Assembly: GCA_963281155.1 (NCBI GenBank)
Contig: CAUJLY010000003.1
Location: 3,534,001-3,598,000, forward strand
Direction: 5' to 3'
Length of the DNA stretch: 64,000 bases
Source of the DNA: Rhabditophanes sp. KR3021
Lineage: Eukaryota; Nematoda; Chromadorea; Rhabditida; Alloionematidae
Shown here: positions 44,677-56,855 of the stretch, in pieces
Numbering within the stretch: position 1 is the first letter of the stretch
Layout: each line of letters begins with the position of its first letter
Position numbers and translations under genes: made by a program
The notes under the pieces: generated by a model
Database searches by the model: none
Seen by the model: only the letters and a program-made list of their open reading frames with translations
Told to the model about the DNA's origin: nothing

Positions 44677-46620
44677 CTAATCTTTCTTGTAAATCTGTTC
44701 TTTAATGTAATTTAGCTTATCAACAGAGGACTCCTTTCCATTGAAAATTCTATCATAAATTGTAGCAACTTTGAATCCCAGTTGTTTAAGTAACCTAAGT
44801 TTCAATCCAATTACGCCGTCGTGTCTAATTGGTTCAGCAGTTTGGAAATTCTTGAGCATATTTTTTTGGGAGACATAAATAATAGCTGTTTTGGTAAACG
44901 TCTTATCATTAGAGTTTATGAATTTTGCCCAGTTTTCTTCTTTGGCGAATTTATGATTAGCTGATAACTTGACACAATTGTTAATCAAGATACCTTCATT
45001 GATTACAATTGGACCACTGCAAACAACTTCGCTTCCAGCCACTCGAGTTACTAATTTGTTGGCATTAGAAATAAATACAGAATCTTTCTTGACATAACTA
45101 AAAAGTTGGTATTGCTCCACAAGTTTGTCGTCGATGTTTGAGTAATTGCTTAATTTAGGAAAACTTCCTTTGTAATCTTTAATATTGAGTTTGGTGTAAC
45201 ATCCAATTTGAGCAATTAGTTGAAGGATGTATGCTTTCTTAGTTTCATCAATATCCTCGATAACAGAGGTTAAAAATACGGGTCTCAAAACATATTCAGC
45301 CAACCGGGCATTCAAGGAATCAAGAATCACCAAATCATAAGCATGCTTCAACAAAAATATTGGCTTACTAAAATTTTTAACATCGAACCTTGATAATGCT
45401 AAGTTAATTGGTCCCGATATTTTGATCTTGTCATGATCTACTTTTGCGAAAAAGGACAATGAGGTTGACAAGTCATATGGATACATGTTTTCATAGTTAT
45501 TTAAGAACCAATCTTCGCATGTTTTTATAAATTCATTACTAACAAAATTCATTTGGCTTAAAGAACTCATAATAAATATGACATCCTTGTTGTACTGAAA
45601 CTCATTGATAGTTTCCATAAAACTCTTGTAAATTGTTCTACAAAGTCTCATATCATGAAAAGAAAGAGTAATCATATTTTGACACAATTTGATTAAATTC
45701 TTGGGAGTTAATTTTTCATCAGACTTATGTTCTAAATGTTGAGCCAATTCTTGAAGAATGTTTAAACTTCTAAAACGATGCTTTCCCATGTAATACATTA
45801 ATGTAATGGTGTCTTCGCATGATAAATTTGGTAAGAATTCATACGCCTTTGCAATCACCTGCTTGATTTGATCTTGAGTTAATGGGATGTTATCAATCAT
45901 GCCAAAAAGGTATTGTATAGATTGAACGTCACTGCAATTATTTATTGTATATCATTATGAAGTAAAACTTACTTGGTAAAAATACAAATTTTCTCTTCTA
46001 AGATTTCTTTTAAGCCAGGCTGTATTTTTAAGGCATTATATTTTTTTAAAAGAAAATACAAATTATAAATATCGATAAACTTCAAATTTGCAAAAAGGGG
46101 CAGTCTTTAAAGTTGCATCACATTTTTGCAATAGTTTTGTAAATACTATCTTTTCTTCACTGTCGGCATTTAGCTTTGTAAAATCTGTGGTGATACAACT
46201 GAAAATTCTCCCCATACTAGTGGTTGCTGATAAAACTGACGAAACAGAGACATTGTCATTCAAAACATGAGCAGCTACCGACACATTTATTTTTTCGGCT
46301 TTTAAAAACTGCAGAACCTCCGAAATTGTTTGATTTGGCTTTTTTGTAATAGTGGCGAGATCGTTTAAAACTGAACATAAATGCAAGTCGTTTGTTGGTC
46401 TAGATTTGTTTATTAATAAGGATAATTCTTGCAAATTATTGGCTTTTCCAAATGTAGGGGTGGGAGCAATTTTAGGCTTGAACTCAATAATGTTCATAAA
46501 ATCTTCATCAGTGATGGTAGTTGGAGTTGGAGCTTTGACCGAACTATTAAAAGTTTGATTATAATTACTACTGCGTAATAATGATTGAAATAAAAAGCGA
46601 TTTCTTTGGAAGCTCAACAT
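44677..46620 (-). CDS. FASTK-family mitochondrial RNA-binding protein with RAP domain
   Basis: FASTK-domain proteins act in mitochondria on mtRNA processing, stability and ribosome assembly. Exons 46620-46081, 46019-45973 and 45931-44677 (introns 61 and 41 nt) give 613 residues. The N terminus MLSFQRNRFLFQSLLRSSN is a plausible presequence. Helical-repeat FAST-type sequence follows (YEFLPNLSCEDTITLMYYM, LCRTIYKSFMETI, MNFVSNEFIKTCEDWFLNN). The C terminus is a RAP domain (AIIYVSQKNMLKNFQTAEPI, GVIGLKLRLLKQLGFKVATI). Just before the ATG the coding strand reads GTTTTTATAG-T-ATG, an ideal acceptor. TIMM10B ends 133 bp upstream on the same strand, so the two probably form an operon with a spliced leader added here. 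Confidence 0.82.
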
Positions 46621-46753
46621 ACTATAAAAACACTAAAATCAGATAATAAAATAGTTAAAGATATAAATTTGATTGGAACAAACTATTAAAAATCAAATAC
46701 AACTAGGTAATTTTAATCTACTATGTATTATAACAACAAAAATACTTTAAAAT

Positions 46754-47147
46754 CTAAGATGCACTAGGATCTGGACTAATATCATTGGCTGGTAGTGGAG
46801 TGTTTTCAGTAACCGTTATTTCAGCTTGTTTTCGTAGCATATTTGCCTTAAATTGTTCTTGGAATTTGATCATTAAATTTTGATTCAAGCTCATTTGTTT
46901 GTTTAAGCCTTAAAAAATAATTTTATGCATAAGTATATGATAAGACTTACATTGATAGGCACATTTAGTTTCTTCCGGAATTAAGGTATTTGAATTTAAA
47001 TCATATACACATGCGCTGAAACAACGATTCGTCAGTGCATTATAAACAGTTAAAAATTCTCTTAACTAAGATGTGTTAAAATTAGTAAATAATGAAGATG
47101 GAGAAATAAAATACCTGTGAAATGTTTTCTAGCTGGAAATTAGACAT
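46754..47147 (-). CDS. tin-9.2: TIMM10B (Tim9b) small mitochondrial import chaperone
   Basis: Small Tim proteins guide hydrophobic precursors across the intermembrane space; TIMM10B docks them to TIM22. Exons 47147-47115, 47065-46951 and 46908-46754 (introns 49 and 42 nt) give 100 residues. The twin CX3C motif is intact: CFSAC and, created by splicing, CAYQC. The order MSNFQLENISQLREFLTVYN, then NRCFSACVYDLNSNTLIPEE, then CLNKQMSLNQNLMIKFQEQF matches the family. It is assembled from three exons too small to stand out as open frames. It is upstream in a likely operon with the FASTK-family gene and divergent from KAT2 (216 bp between ATGs). Confidence 0.88.
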
Positions 47148-47363
47148 CAGATATGGATAAAGGTGAAGAAATGGCTTTGTGGTACACTTTGAAGTTCTCA
47201 GATACTTTTACCACGAACCAATTCAATATGTGGAATAACGCATATTTAAAAATTCGAACATCAGTTGGTGTTGTAAACTATTAAAATAATTTTTCTACCG
47301 CTCAAACTTAAAACCTAATTTTCCTTTAATTAACTTCCACAGTTTGTGATTATTCTTACCAGA
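47148..47363. promoter_or_regulatory. Shared divergent promoter region, TIMM10B and KAT2
   Basis: 216 bp separate the two ATGs. The KAT2 side ends TTATTCTTACCAG-A-ATG, a good acceptor next to the start. A 43-codon plus-strand ATG frame at 47154-47285 overlaps this region and is probably outron or leader. Confidence 0.4.
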
Positions 47364-50300
47364 ATGCATACTACTGTCAAGCATTGTGTTGCAAAAAAAC
47401 GAGATCCAAAACAATGTGACTCTGTCACCAATCCAAACCAAAAATTATTGGCACCATTTTGCCCATGTAGTGATCCTGGTTGTGAATGTGCTGGCTATGC
47501 ATACCTGTCCAGAGAACGATTTGAGTTGGAGGAAAATGAATTGATGGAGTGTAATTATGGTTTTTCCAGCTGTAGTACTTGTGGTCATTTCTTAGGTGAG
47601 CCAAAATATAAATATTTGCTGTCAATAATCGACTACCAATAAAATGCCAATATATTTTGGTATACAATTTTCGCACAAATAAGGTATTCAAACTTTTAAT
47701 AATTTTTCTTTTAGAAAATCATGTAAGCCATCTGAATGATAGAAAAGATGACGATTTAGAAATTTTTTACCGAATCATCATGGATTGCCGTGATCTGTAT
47801 CTTTTAGCTCAGGAAACCGACTGCTCTATCATAAAAGAAATTTGTCTTTATGTGTGTGAACAAATGAGCAAATGTCCAGCCGAAAACAATCTCAACATTA
47901 AGGACTATTTGCAATCACCAGTTGGAGAGCTTGTGCATGAGCCAGTATCTATAATTGATCTTATATGCATGGTGCATTTACCAGACTGGGACATTCGAAG
48001 ACACAAAAATGCATCTTCTACCTTATTGAATATTCTAAACAAGGAGGCGTTTCCATCTCCTATGGAATTAGATTTTGAGGATAATACGGATGAATTTAAG
48101 GAATATTTATTTTATTACCGCCAATGGGTCTACTATTGTGATGTTCCTAAATTCTGCTGCTACTTAGATTGTTATGAAACAGCACAAATATTCGGTCCCA
48201 AATTTATGAGACTGATTTTGTGCCGCATTGGAATAGAGTTTAGTGATAAATGCGATGCAGATGCCTTGACTTTACTCGAAGCTTTGCAAAAGTTGCTAGA
48301 TACTGATCCCGAACTCGTACCTGTGATGGCCGATCCAACCCTTAGGAAGCAATTGCAGGACTATGACAATAACACAAGAGAAAAGGAACTGCTCGAAATT
48401 AAAGCTGCACTCGAAAATGGAGTAGTTATTATAGAGGATGAAGATGCAGAAAGCAGATCAGGTGATGGGCATTCATTATCAAGCAACTCCAAGCCGTCAG
48501 AAGTCGATGAGGAGTATGACGAGTCCAGTGACATGCTTGACTTTGTGGAAGAATTTCTAGAGATTAAAAATGATCCTAGAGTAAAGAAAACAATAGCAAT
48601 TGATGTCAGGAAGAAAATTAAATGCCACGTTGTTAGTAGTAACCATTTCCATCCTCGTGTTGCATACACAGCTGACTTTATTTCTCAATTTGAAAAGATT
48701 GTCAATTCCACCTTGCCGAAAATGGGAAAAGAATATGTTGAAAAAGTCGTCTGGGATTTCCGACACACCACTTTGGTATTGTCGCAATTTGAGGGCGAGC
48801 AAGGAATTCGAAAAGTAATTGCTGGAATTTGTTTCCGTGAATTTAAGAAAAGAGGATTTGCTGAAATCGTGTTTTGTGCAGGTAAAATTGATTTTTAATT
48901 ACCTCAATTTTAACTTTTTTTAATTTTAGGTATGTAATCAAAAGACACAAAATAAGTTAAAGAGAATGAGAATCAATAGAATTTGGTTCACTAAATACAT
49001 TTGACATCATTTTGCAAGCTCCTGATCCATTTCTTCCTTTTTGGCTCCTCTGGAATTGTGGGCTGTTTTTCAGTGAGACGTCATAACCGTGTTCATCGAG
49101 TCTTGAAATGGATTTTAATTTGTCACCAACTTTTCATTTTGACAATCAATAAGTTGAGCCATTTAGTCAAGATGGCGCCAATTTCCAATTGGAAATACGG
49201 GTTTTCACAATATTTTTTGACTAACTTTAAGTGCCTAGCTCCATTATCAGTTGCGATAATGGTATCTCCATTCTTTTTGACATTAAAAGCATATAATAAA
49301 CGCTTGCCTGACATTAACTCCTTAGCATAACTTTGTACTCCCACTCCTAAACCTTCGAGGCCTTGAATATAAATTTATCATTCCACGAAACCGCATCTTT
49401 GCTAACACATCCATCCACATCATCAATCATGGCTAAATAATGCTGATCACACTGGTAAAATTTGTCAAGCGGAGTCATAAGCATTTCTTCCGTCTTGATC
49501 CTTTCTAACTGTTGACTTAAAACTTTATTTCCGCTAAAATTTGGTTCATTAAAGTTGATATTTGATTAGTTGCTGTTTACCTGCTGTTACGACAACATCC
49601 ACGTTGATTCTTTCACTTCTTGTAAGACTCGTTCCTTGTTCAAAAATTTGCTTTCCAAGACATTCTTATCAAAAATATGATATAATTAATTAAGTTGCCA
49701 TATAACACTATTTTCATACTTGTTTATTTTCGTTCTATTTATTAATCCTGACTTCTTTACAGTAGACCATGGTCACCAAGCAAAAGGTTATGGAACTTTG
49801 GTAATGACTTTAATGAAAACATACATGAACATTGCCGGCATCCGATTTATGTTAACATACGCCGATAACGATGCGGAAGGATACTTTAAAAAACACGGCT
49901 TTCAGGAGACCATTCCTTTAGATGAAGGTAAGTTAAACAAGGCAATAATAATTTATTATGCAAAAATTAAACAAAACTAGATTAGAAGATATTTTGGGTA
50001 AAAAGTTGCTTAAGAGCCAATTTACTAATCCTCCTGAGAATGTATACTTATTGGTTCCATACTTGCATCTGTTGCCAGGGCATTTCAATTTATCGATAGA
50101 ATTAATGCTGGTTTATGGAGAAGTTTTCCCAATCTCACACACTTCATGATCTTTAACAAGATTATTGTGAAAAGAATCAACTGTTTCTTTTTCACCTAAC
50201 AATATGAATGCAGACAACTGATTTGTAGCAGCATTACTAAACTTAGGATGTGAGTAAGCAATGCAGTGTTCCATATCAATGATCGTTTCTCAATCATGCA

Positions 50301-52439
50301 TTTTTTAAATGGATAGCTTCAACGAATTTACAGTTATCAAACATACTAGCAATTTCTTCCTCTTTTAGTAAAATCTGGCATGCATACTTGTTGGTCAGTG
50401 GGCTTTTGGAGTGCATTCTAACTTATGCATCACCTGCATGCTCTTCTAATCTTAAATGTATAGATTTCGTTTGCCCAGCGTAGAAAGTTACTTTTGTTTG
50501 ATGATGACGCAGAAGATAAATACTTCCATCTTTTGGTTGACCGGATTTCTAAAAGAATGATTAATTAAACATTACAATTTAAACTTACGTCGTCATCATC
50601 AAATTTTTTTCTCAAATACTTAACATCTTTTTGACTCCGATCATTCTTAAGTCTTTCTGCTTCAACGCGGATTGTTTTACACACACAATTTAGGTCATGA
50701 TTATTTGAAAATGATCCTTGACCACAAAAGCAGCATTCTTTTGTGTATTCAATGTGTGGCAACTTGGCTTTTGATTGGTTAGGAATAGTTATAACCACTT
50801 CAGAAAGTCTTGCGTTAACCTCGTCTTGTTACGGGTGATTTTTCTTAAACTTTATAAGTTTATCTTCATTATCTTTCTCATAGAGCAACCTTGACAACCC
50901 AAAACCACTGTGTCCGGCATCCCTGAGAACGTCCATTAAATTATCACAGTTACCAGATATCTCAGCTAAATCGGGTATTGTCTCACTTCTAGCAGCATAG
51001 TTAAAATGTCGCATCCAGCCTGCTTTGTGAAGCAATCACCGTCACATTGATCTGTCATTTTCAACTCCTTTATCATGAGAAGACCAAGGCATTCGGATAA
51101 TTTTTCATTTATTATAAAGCTAAAATCTTGGTCTTCATTGTACTTTATAATTAAACCTAAATACTGCCTTTGTTTAGTAAATTATAACTTCCTTCATTTC
51201 ACCATTTTCCATTCTATTTAGTTTAAAGACTAATAGGTTTTCGCATCACTTATAAATATTGTTCCACAAGTGAAACAGTCAAGCTTATTCATTAAAATTT
51301 TCGAGAAATGTGTCATGGTAATCAATAGCCTCCTTATATGAATACTTGATTTTCCTAATAACAGCATTTCATTTAATATTGCAGTGCACTCTTCGACGGC
51401 TAGATCATGTTCCTTTTGAAGACTAATAATTACTTTGAATTCTTAGTTGAAACGCTAGATATTTGTGGCTTAAAACATTGACATCATCTTGATGGATGGT
51501 TTTACTTCTTGTTAGCCTTGGCGTTACATTCGAGTTTGTCTTTTTCTTCGGCTTTTCTGCACAACTTGCATTATCCTTCCGTATCATCTTGTATTTGCAA
51601 TTATCAGATGAAAGGATATGTAATGCCATTGGACGACCATAGAATCTCTTTTCTCATTGAGACACTCATACTTAAATTTGTAAATTCAAATTACTTGGTT
51701 CAAGTTAAATTATATAATTTTTAATAATGGTGTTCTTATCTATGCAATAGGAGTTTACAAAAATTATATCAAGCAATATGATGGAGCCAAGTTGATGGGC
51801 ATTGAATTATATCCTTGTTTGGATTACTCTATTCTTAACGAGATTATTCAATTCCTTGCATTAGTCGCAGACATAAGAGCCGTTAAGATGCAACCATCAC
51901 GTGAAAAACATTCTAAAGTGCATGCCGGAATTGAACATATTTTTAAGGAAAATGAGAGAATGAATGCAGCCAAGGTTCCTTTCATACCAATAAAAGAAAT
52001 CCTCGGAGATGATGATGTATTTCCTTGTCGCAGTTTACAAAAACTGGAAGCTCCAACAAAGGATTTTGAGAAAAAGGCTCTAGCTTTAATTAAGGATCTC
52101 AGAGCTTTCAAAAAATGGTGTTGGCCCTTTGAAAATCCAGTCACTGACAACGAAGTGGAAGGGTATTCGACATGGATCAAAAACCCAATATGCTTGTCAA
52201 TAATTGAACACAAGATAAATTCTTCAAAATACAATCATGAGCATGGTATTTTGGCTGATGTGAAAAGGATTTGGAACAATGCTTATTTTTTCAACGGCCA
52301 TGAGTCTGAATTTTATGCTATGGCATTGTGCATGCACAAAAAATTTAATCATCTTATCTCTAAATATTTTCCAAATAATATCATAGATACAACCTTGCCA
52401 CCCGAGCCCTCAAAGGAAGCTATGGACTATTGCAAATAA
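47364..52439 (+). CDS. pcaf-1: KAT2 (GCN5/PCAF) histone acetyltransferase
   Basis: KAT2 acetylates histone H3 (mainly K9/K14) as the catalytic subunit of SAGA/ATAC co-activators. Exons 47364-47595, 47715-48881, 49763-49927 and 51751-52439 give 750 residues. The PCAF N-terminal domain includes PFCPCSDPGCECAGY and SCSTCGHFLGENHVSHL. The acetyltransferase domain has VIAGICFREFKKRGFAEIVF (catalytic Glu in AEIVF) and the acetyl-CoA loop QAKGYGTLVM, then FMLTYADNDAEGYFKKHGF and YIKQYDGAKLMG. The C-terminal bromodomain has AWPF-like WCWPFENPV and the acetyl-lysine Asn in YFFNGHESEFY. An acidic linker with EDEDAESRSGDG sits between the first two domains. Introns 3 (881 nt) and 4 (1,823 nt) are filled with antisense relics. 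Confidence 0.95.
48950..49680 (-). pseudogene. Antisense coding relic in KAT2 intron 3
   Basis: The minus strand reads TRSERINVDVVVTAG, FSGNKVLSQQLERIKTEEML, TPLDKFYQCDQHYLAMIDDV and SKDAVSWNDKFIFKASKV, then a frame change to SYAKELMSGKRLLYAF and ATDNGARHLKLVKKYCENPY. LLYAF..VKKYCE aligns loosely with LMYAV..VKKHPE in the DHHC intron 6 relic. Stops and shifts interrupt it. Confidence 0.45.
49980..51640 (-). pseudogene. Antisense relic in KAT2 intron 4 with GIY-YIG-like nuclease domain
   Basis: This is the longest intronic relic. Minus-strand order: KKKTNSNVTPRLTRSKTIHQ; LAVEECTAILNEMLLLGKS; LDCFTCGTIFISDAKTY; DQDFSFIINEKLSECLGLL; GWMRHFNYAARSETIPDLAE; LSRLLYEKDNEDKLIKFKKN; a cysteine cluster ECCFCGQGSFSNNHDLNCVC. 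A GTAAGT..TCTTTTAG intron (50537-50587) then leads to DGSIYLLRHHQTKVTFYAGQ and TKSIHLRLEEHAG (about 50424-50545). That segment has the layout of GIY-YIG endonucleases: IY, Y.G, R and H at the usual spacing. Further on is LSAFILLGEKETVDSFHNN. Several stops intervene, so it is not functional. GIY-YIG domains occur in Penelope-like retroelements and in some host nucleases; no reverse transcriptase was seen. Confidence 0.5.
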
Positions 52440-55400
52440 GTACATTAGCAGAATTTCAAATGTTCAAATGTGTTTTTTTTAAATAATGAAATGTTGACAA
52501 CTATTTGTTTATTTAAATATGGATTGATCTCTATCTATTAATTTATTTTAACTCATTATTTTTTCATCAATGAATATTTTTTAATCATTAAACTTCGATT
52601 GATCATCTCTCAGTCCAGCAGTTAATAAATTTCAACGAAATAGATGCATATGTGCATTTATAAAATATTGACGTAAATTTGGGAATGCCATTCCTAGAAT
52701 GCATTTGCGAGAGGTATTTGCGTGCGTTGTATTCTTTTGAATAACATATCAATTTAAATTTGTTTAACCTTGACTAAATATGAATGCCTCTTCGATTATT
52801 TTGACACGACTTTCTACACTTTCCATCCTTACTAAACGACCATTTTTAGGCTTCAATTGATTTGGTTTGACGATAATTATTATGTCAATGTTATACATAT
52901 TTGCACTGCCAATTAGTATTACCTAACTTTAATCCCATAAAAATACTACGCATTTTTATTACTTTTCTTAATATTTATTTCTCACTACCCTTACTACCAC
53001 AAAAACATACTATATAAACTGAAAGACTTCATAACAAATTTCCTTATATAAATAATAAGAGACTTCTTTTACTCATCATATTAGTAAATAATGAACTCTT
53101 TTATTTGTTTTCTCCTTCATCATATGTTTATGCAAATAAAGAATAAATATATCAATGTAGTATTTATTGCTTTTCTTTTGAAACAAATTATTTATGTAGG
53201 TTCTTAGTTCGATGATTACTTAATTTGAACATTATTTTTAAGATAAATATTAAATTTTGTTGTAAAACTAATTGAACAACTTCTTTTGCACGCACATTAT
53301 TGACGTCTCATAATTATTACTAATTTCGCCATTACACATTTAATAGGGTTACGGAAAGTTTAAGGAAAAATAGTATAAGTTTGGATTATGTAGAAAATAT
53401 CCTTTATTTTATAAATATGATGTTTCCTTTATTAGAATTTGTTTAAGTTTTGTTTTTGAAGTATAAAAATCAATGTCAGTGATGACAACTGCTTAATTTT
53501 ACTTTCCAACTCTCATATTACCATTAACAGAAACTTATTTTTATGTCCGTTCCACATAGCCTAACTGTACTATCATCTTATTCTTTTATAAACACCCAGT
53601 CATCTTCAATATTAAGGAAACCATTCATGATACATCACACAATTACTTGTTTTATCAAAAACGTTAACAATCATATATTCTGACATATAAACCACGAACA
53701 ATTACCTAAATCCAAGTATAAATATTTAGATGTATTTGTATATTAATATGAATATTTGAAAATAGGTTTGATGCCACTTACATATGCATATTTTACTTTT
53801 GTTTTAAATATTTATGGTAGGCGAGTGGTTTGCTGTTAGGCGTATCAATGTTTTGATTTTATACCTGTACAATTACTAATTCATTATTCATTATTGAGAT
53901 GTATGGTGGAATAAATATTTGCAGTATTAATACATCTTTAAGATTATATTATTAGTCATTGAACTGATTTTTTGATATATTTTTGATTGGTCATTCATAA
54001 ACGAGAAAGAGCTATTTTTTAAATATTTAAAGTAGCATTTGATTTGAAAGCAGTATAACGTTTCAGCTTGACTAATCATTGAGCGAAATCCTCCAAAAAC
54101 ACAATAAATTTATTATTCAAAGCAGCTATTTATGACAAAACATTTTTAGAAAAGTTCTTGTTTGATTTTAAACTAGCTTTTTTAAACTTGTCCATACTTT
54201 TTAATGTTTATCCAATTGGTTTGTAGTGCTAAGTAGACGGACGTAATAACATATGTTTTTATCATATTAATAGTTAAATCCTAGGTCTTTTACAGAAAGT
54301 TCCGAACTATATATATTTATATCATCTACCACTACCTGTAGTAGAAGTCATTTGTTGGTAACATTAATACTTTCCATTAAATTGTACATATTCGTCCTTT
54401 GACATTCCTAACACTGAATCATTTTATTTAAATTTAAAAATGTTATTTATGTTGCAGTTTATTTATACAAGTGTACATGCATTCCAAAGTTAAGATTTTG
54501 TGTGGGATTGAATCATGGCGCTAGGGTATTCAGAATACTTTCCATTTATTAATTGACACTTGTTTTGTTCCCTTGAGTAGTTACAATATTGGTTTTTTAT
54601 ATATTTTTTGAATGTTCGTCCAAAGTGATAATCTGTTAGCAATACTTGATTAAATAATTTAAATGTTCTTCAAAAAGAAATTACTTTGAAAAAACTTCAA
54701 ATCACCAAGTACTAAATAGCTTTATTATCTTTCCTCTTATCTTGCCTTCAGCCACCAACAACAAAAACCATCATCCCCTATTAATACCACGCTCTTTAAG
54801 CTTGCTATGTGTAAACTTGTAACCCAGCATCAAAAGTCTTTCACATCTGTACTCCATCAGTTGTGCTTTTTATTTTGTATACTCTATTTATATACCACTA
54901 TTATATACCACAAGTTCCTCGAAACTTTGCGCGGAATTTTTTGTATTATTTTAATCTGTCTAAAAATCAACAGTAGTTCGAATTTTTGTTTGCTCAAAAA
55001 TTGCTTTTTATGATAAATACATTTCTCACCAAAATTATGTTTGATAAATTTCTTATTAAGAGCTTTATAATACGATTATGATCAATTTTTGTCACCGTCA
55101 TTCTTTTAATTCCGTATATTGATAAGAATACTATTATTTTTACCGTTACTATTACATAAGTAATTATGCATTCAATTATATGTAAATTTATGCATTTATA
55201 TGTATCAAAATGCATATATTTAGTCAAAGCCAAAGTAAGATAATAAACTTTTATCTATGTGTACTGAAAGTACAAATAGTGGATAATTAATTTGGTCAAA
55301 TCTTTCAAACTTTATCAGTGGAATTCTTTTTCCATAAAGTTATGCAATTATTTACATTAATCACGCACATTTTTCTCTACTTTTCTTTTAATAAAAGTTA

Positions 55401-56855
55401 TGCACACTAAGTATAGTTGACTAATAAGCATATTATGAATACACAATTATTATTCTTATGTATCTTTACATTCTTTATACATGTAAACTTTACCTCACGC
55501 TTATTATTTATAATTTCTTATTTGGTATAATTGGACACAATGCTTTATATTTGAATGAACACTTAATTTGAATGTTAATAAATATATATGCATTTAATTT
55601 TATGTTACGTTGGCTATTTTTAACACTTGCTAACAAACCTAAAGAATGGTGATTAAGAGTAAAATAAAAGACTCTACTTGTAAATGTGAAGGATACTATG
55701 TTGTGCAATAGATGATTAATTGTGCAAAAGTAGGTAATTCATATGACTATGCATGAACTGCATGACGGTATTATTCAAGTACTCTAAGAGTGCGGGAAGT
55801 TGATAGAGACAGCAAGCCTGTCCTAAGAATTTGCACTATAGGCGGTCATACTTGGTCTAATTATTATTAATCAAGAGTAGGTGAAAGTATCTGCATTTAT
55901 TATTAATTTGTGTTTACAACTGCTGTTATAGTAGTTTATAATTGTTTTATAATCATTTGAAATTAAGTTGTTTTTTACTGCGCATACATTTAATATTAGT
56001 TTGATAATATTTGAATTCCATAAATTGATCACTTTTATATGTTTTGCAGGGACGTTATAAATGGCAAGTATTCATTTTAAAAAAGATATACTTGTAAACA
56101 ATTTCTGTACTGGGTTTAAGCGCACTTAAACTTATCCATCTTTTGCCAAATTCTTACCACTCTTTACCAAAGTAAGCTAAAGTAGGCCCAGAAGAATATA
56201 CAAAATATCTGTTCTTTTTGTTTGTCCTTAAGTATACATTTTTATAAATAAAAATATGTGGAATATGTATACTAATAAACACTTTTAGAATACTGGACAT
56301 TTTATTTTATCCTCATTAATCTCCACACTCACTTTGTCTACCACCATATCTAAATTTCCTTGATATTCTAATAAATTATTTCGTTTCAAAATGTTATAGT
56401 GTTTATAAATTTTAGTGTACAATTGGTTCCACTAAAAAATGTTTGATTTATAATTTTTTATTTTCATCTGATTTAGCATACTTACAATGCTTTAATTTCG
56501 TTTGTTTAACTAATTACTGAGTCAACTTTTAATTTATTAATTAGTATATAAACAAAAGCTTTTCTAATCACTTCCAACCATATGTACAGACATATATAAA
56601 AGTATTCATATTTTTATTTTCAACTTTGAAACATGTTTTGAATTTTTTACGTCTTAACAATATTCAGACTGATCTGAATGATATGTGTATATGTTTTTAT
56701 CTCTATTGATTGTTCATTTTTGTTATGTGAGTAATTAAGATAAAAAAGGATGGGCTCGGAAATATTTTTTATGACTAACAAAATGCAATAATGCAATGGT
56801 GGTAACACATTTGGGGTTAATTAATTATATTTACGCGTAATACATATATATTGGA
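52440..56855. other. 4.4-kb gene-poor AT-rich region
   Basis: No supported gene on either strand; open frames are short and AT-driven. One less AT-rich island at 55770-55860 could fold (listed separately). It might hold long-range regulation for the flanking DHHC gene, missed small exons, or nothing. Confidence 0.45.
55785..55860 (+). ncRNA. Candidate structured RNA in AT-rich desert
   Basis: In a stretch otherwise very AT-rich, 55785-55860 has balanced composition and nested inverted repeats: AGTGC (55789-55793) pairs with GCACT (55833-55837), and GACAG (55808-55812) pairs with CTGTC (55818-55822) around a CAAGC loop. I do not recognise a known small RNA. Short stems occur by chance, so this is only a candidate. 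Confidence 0.2.

Noticed and set aside
47154..47285. 43-codon ATG frame before KAT2
   Set aside because: It ends before the KAT2 start, has no family, and overlaps the likely outron and promoter.
48361..48802. Two minus-strand frames opposite KAT2
   Set aside because: They mirror the acidic linker and acetyltransferase coding sequence.
55310..55330. CAGTGGAATTC resembling a pogo end
   Set aside because: No flanking TA and the match ends after about nine bases.
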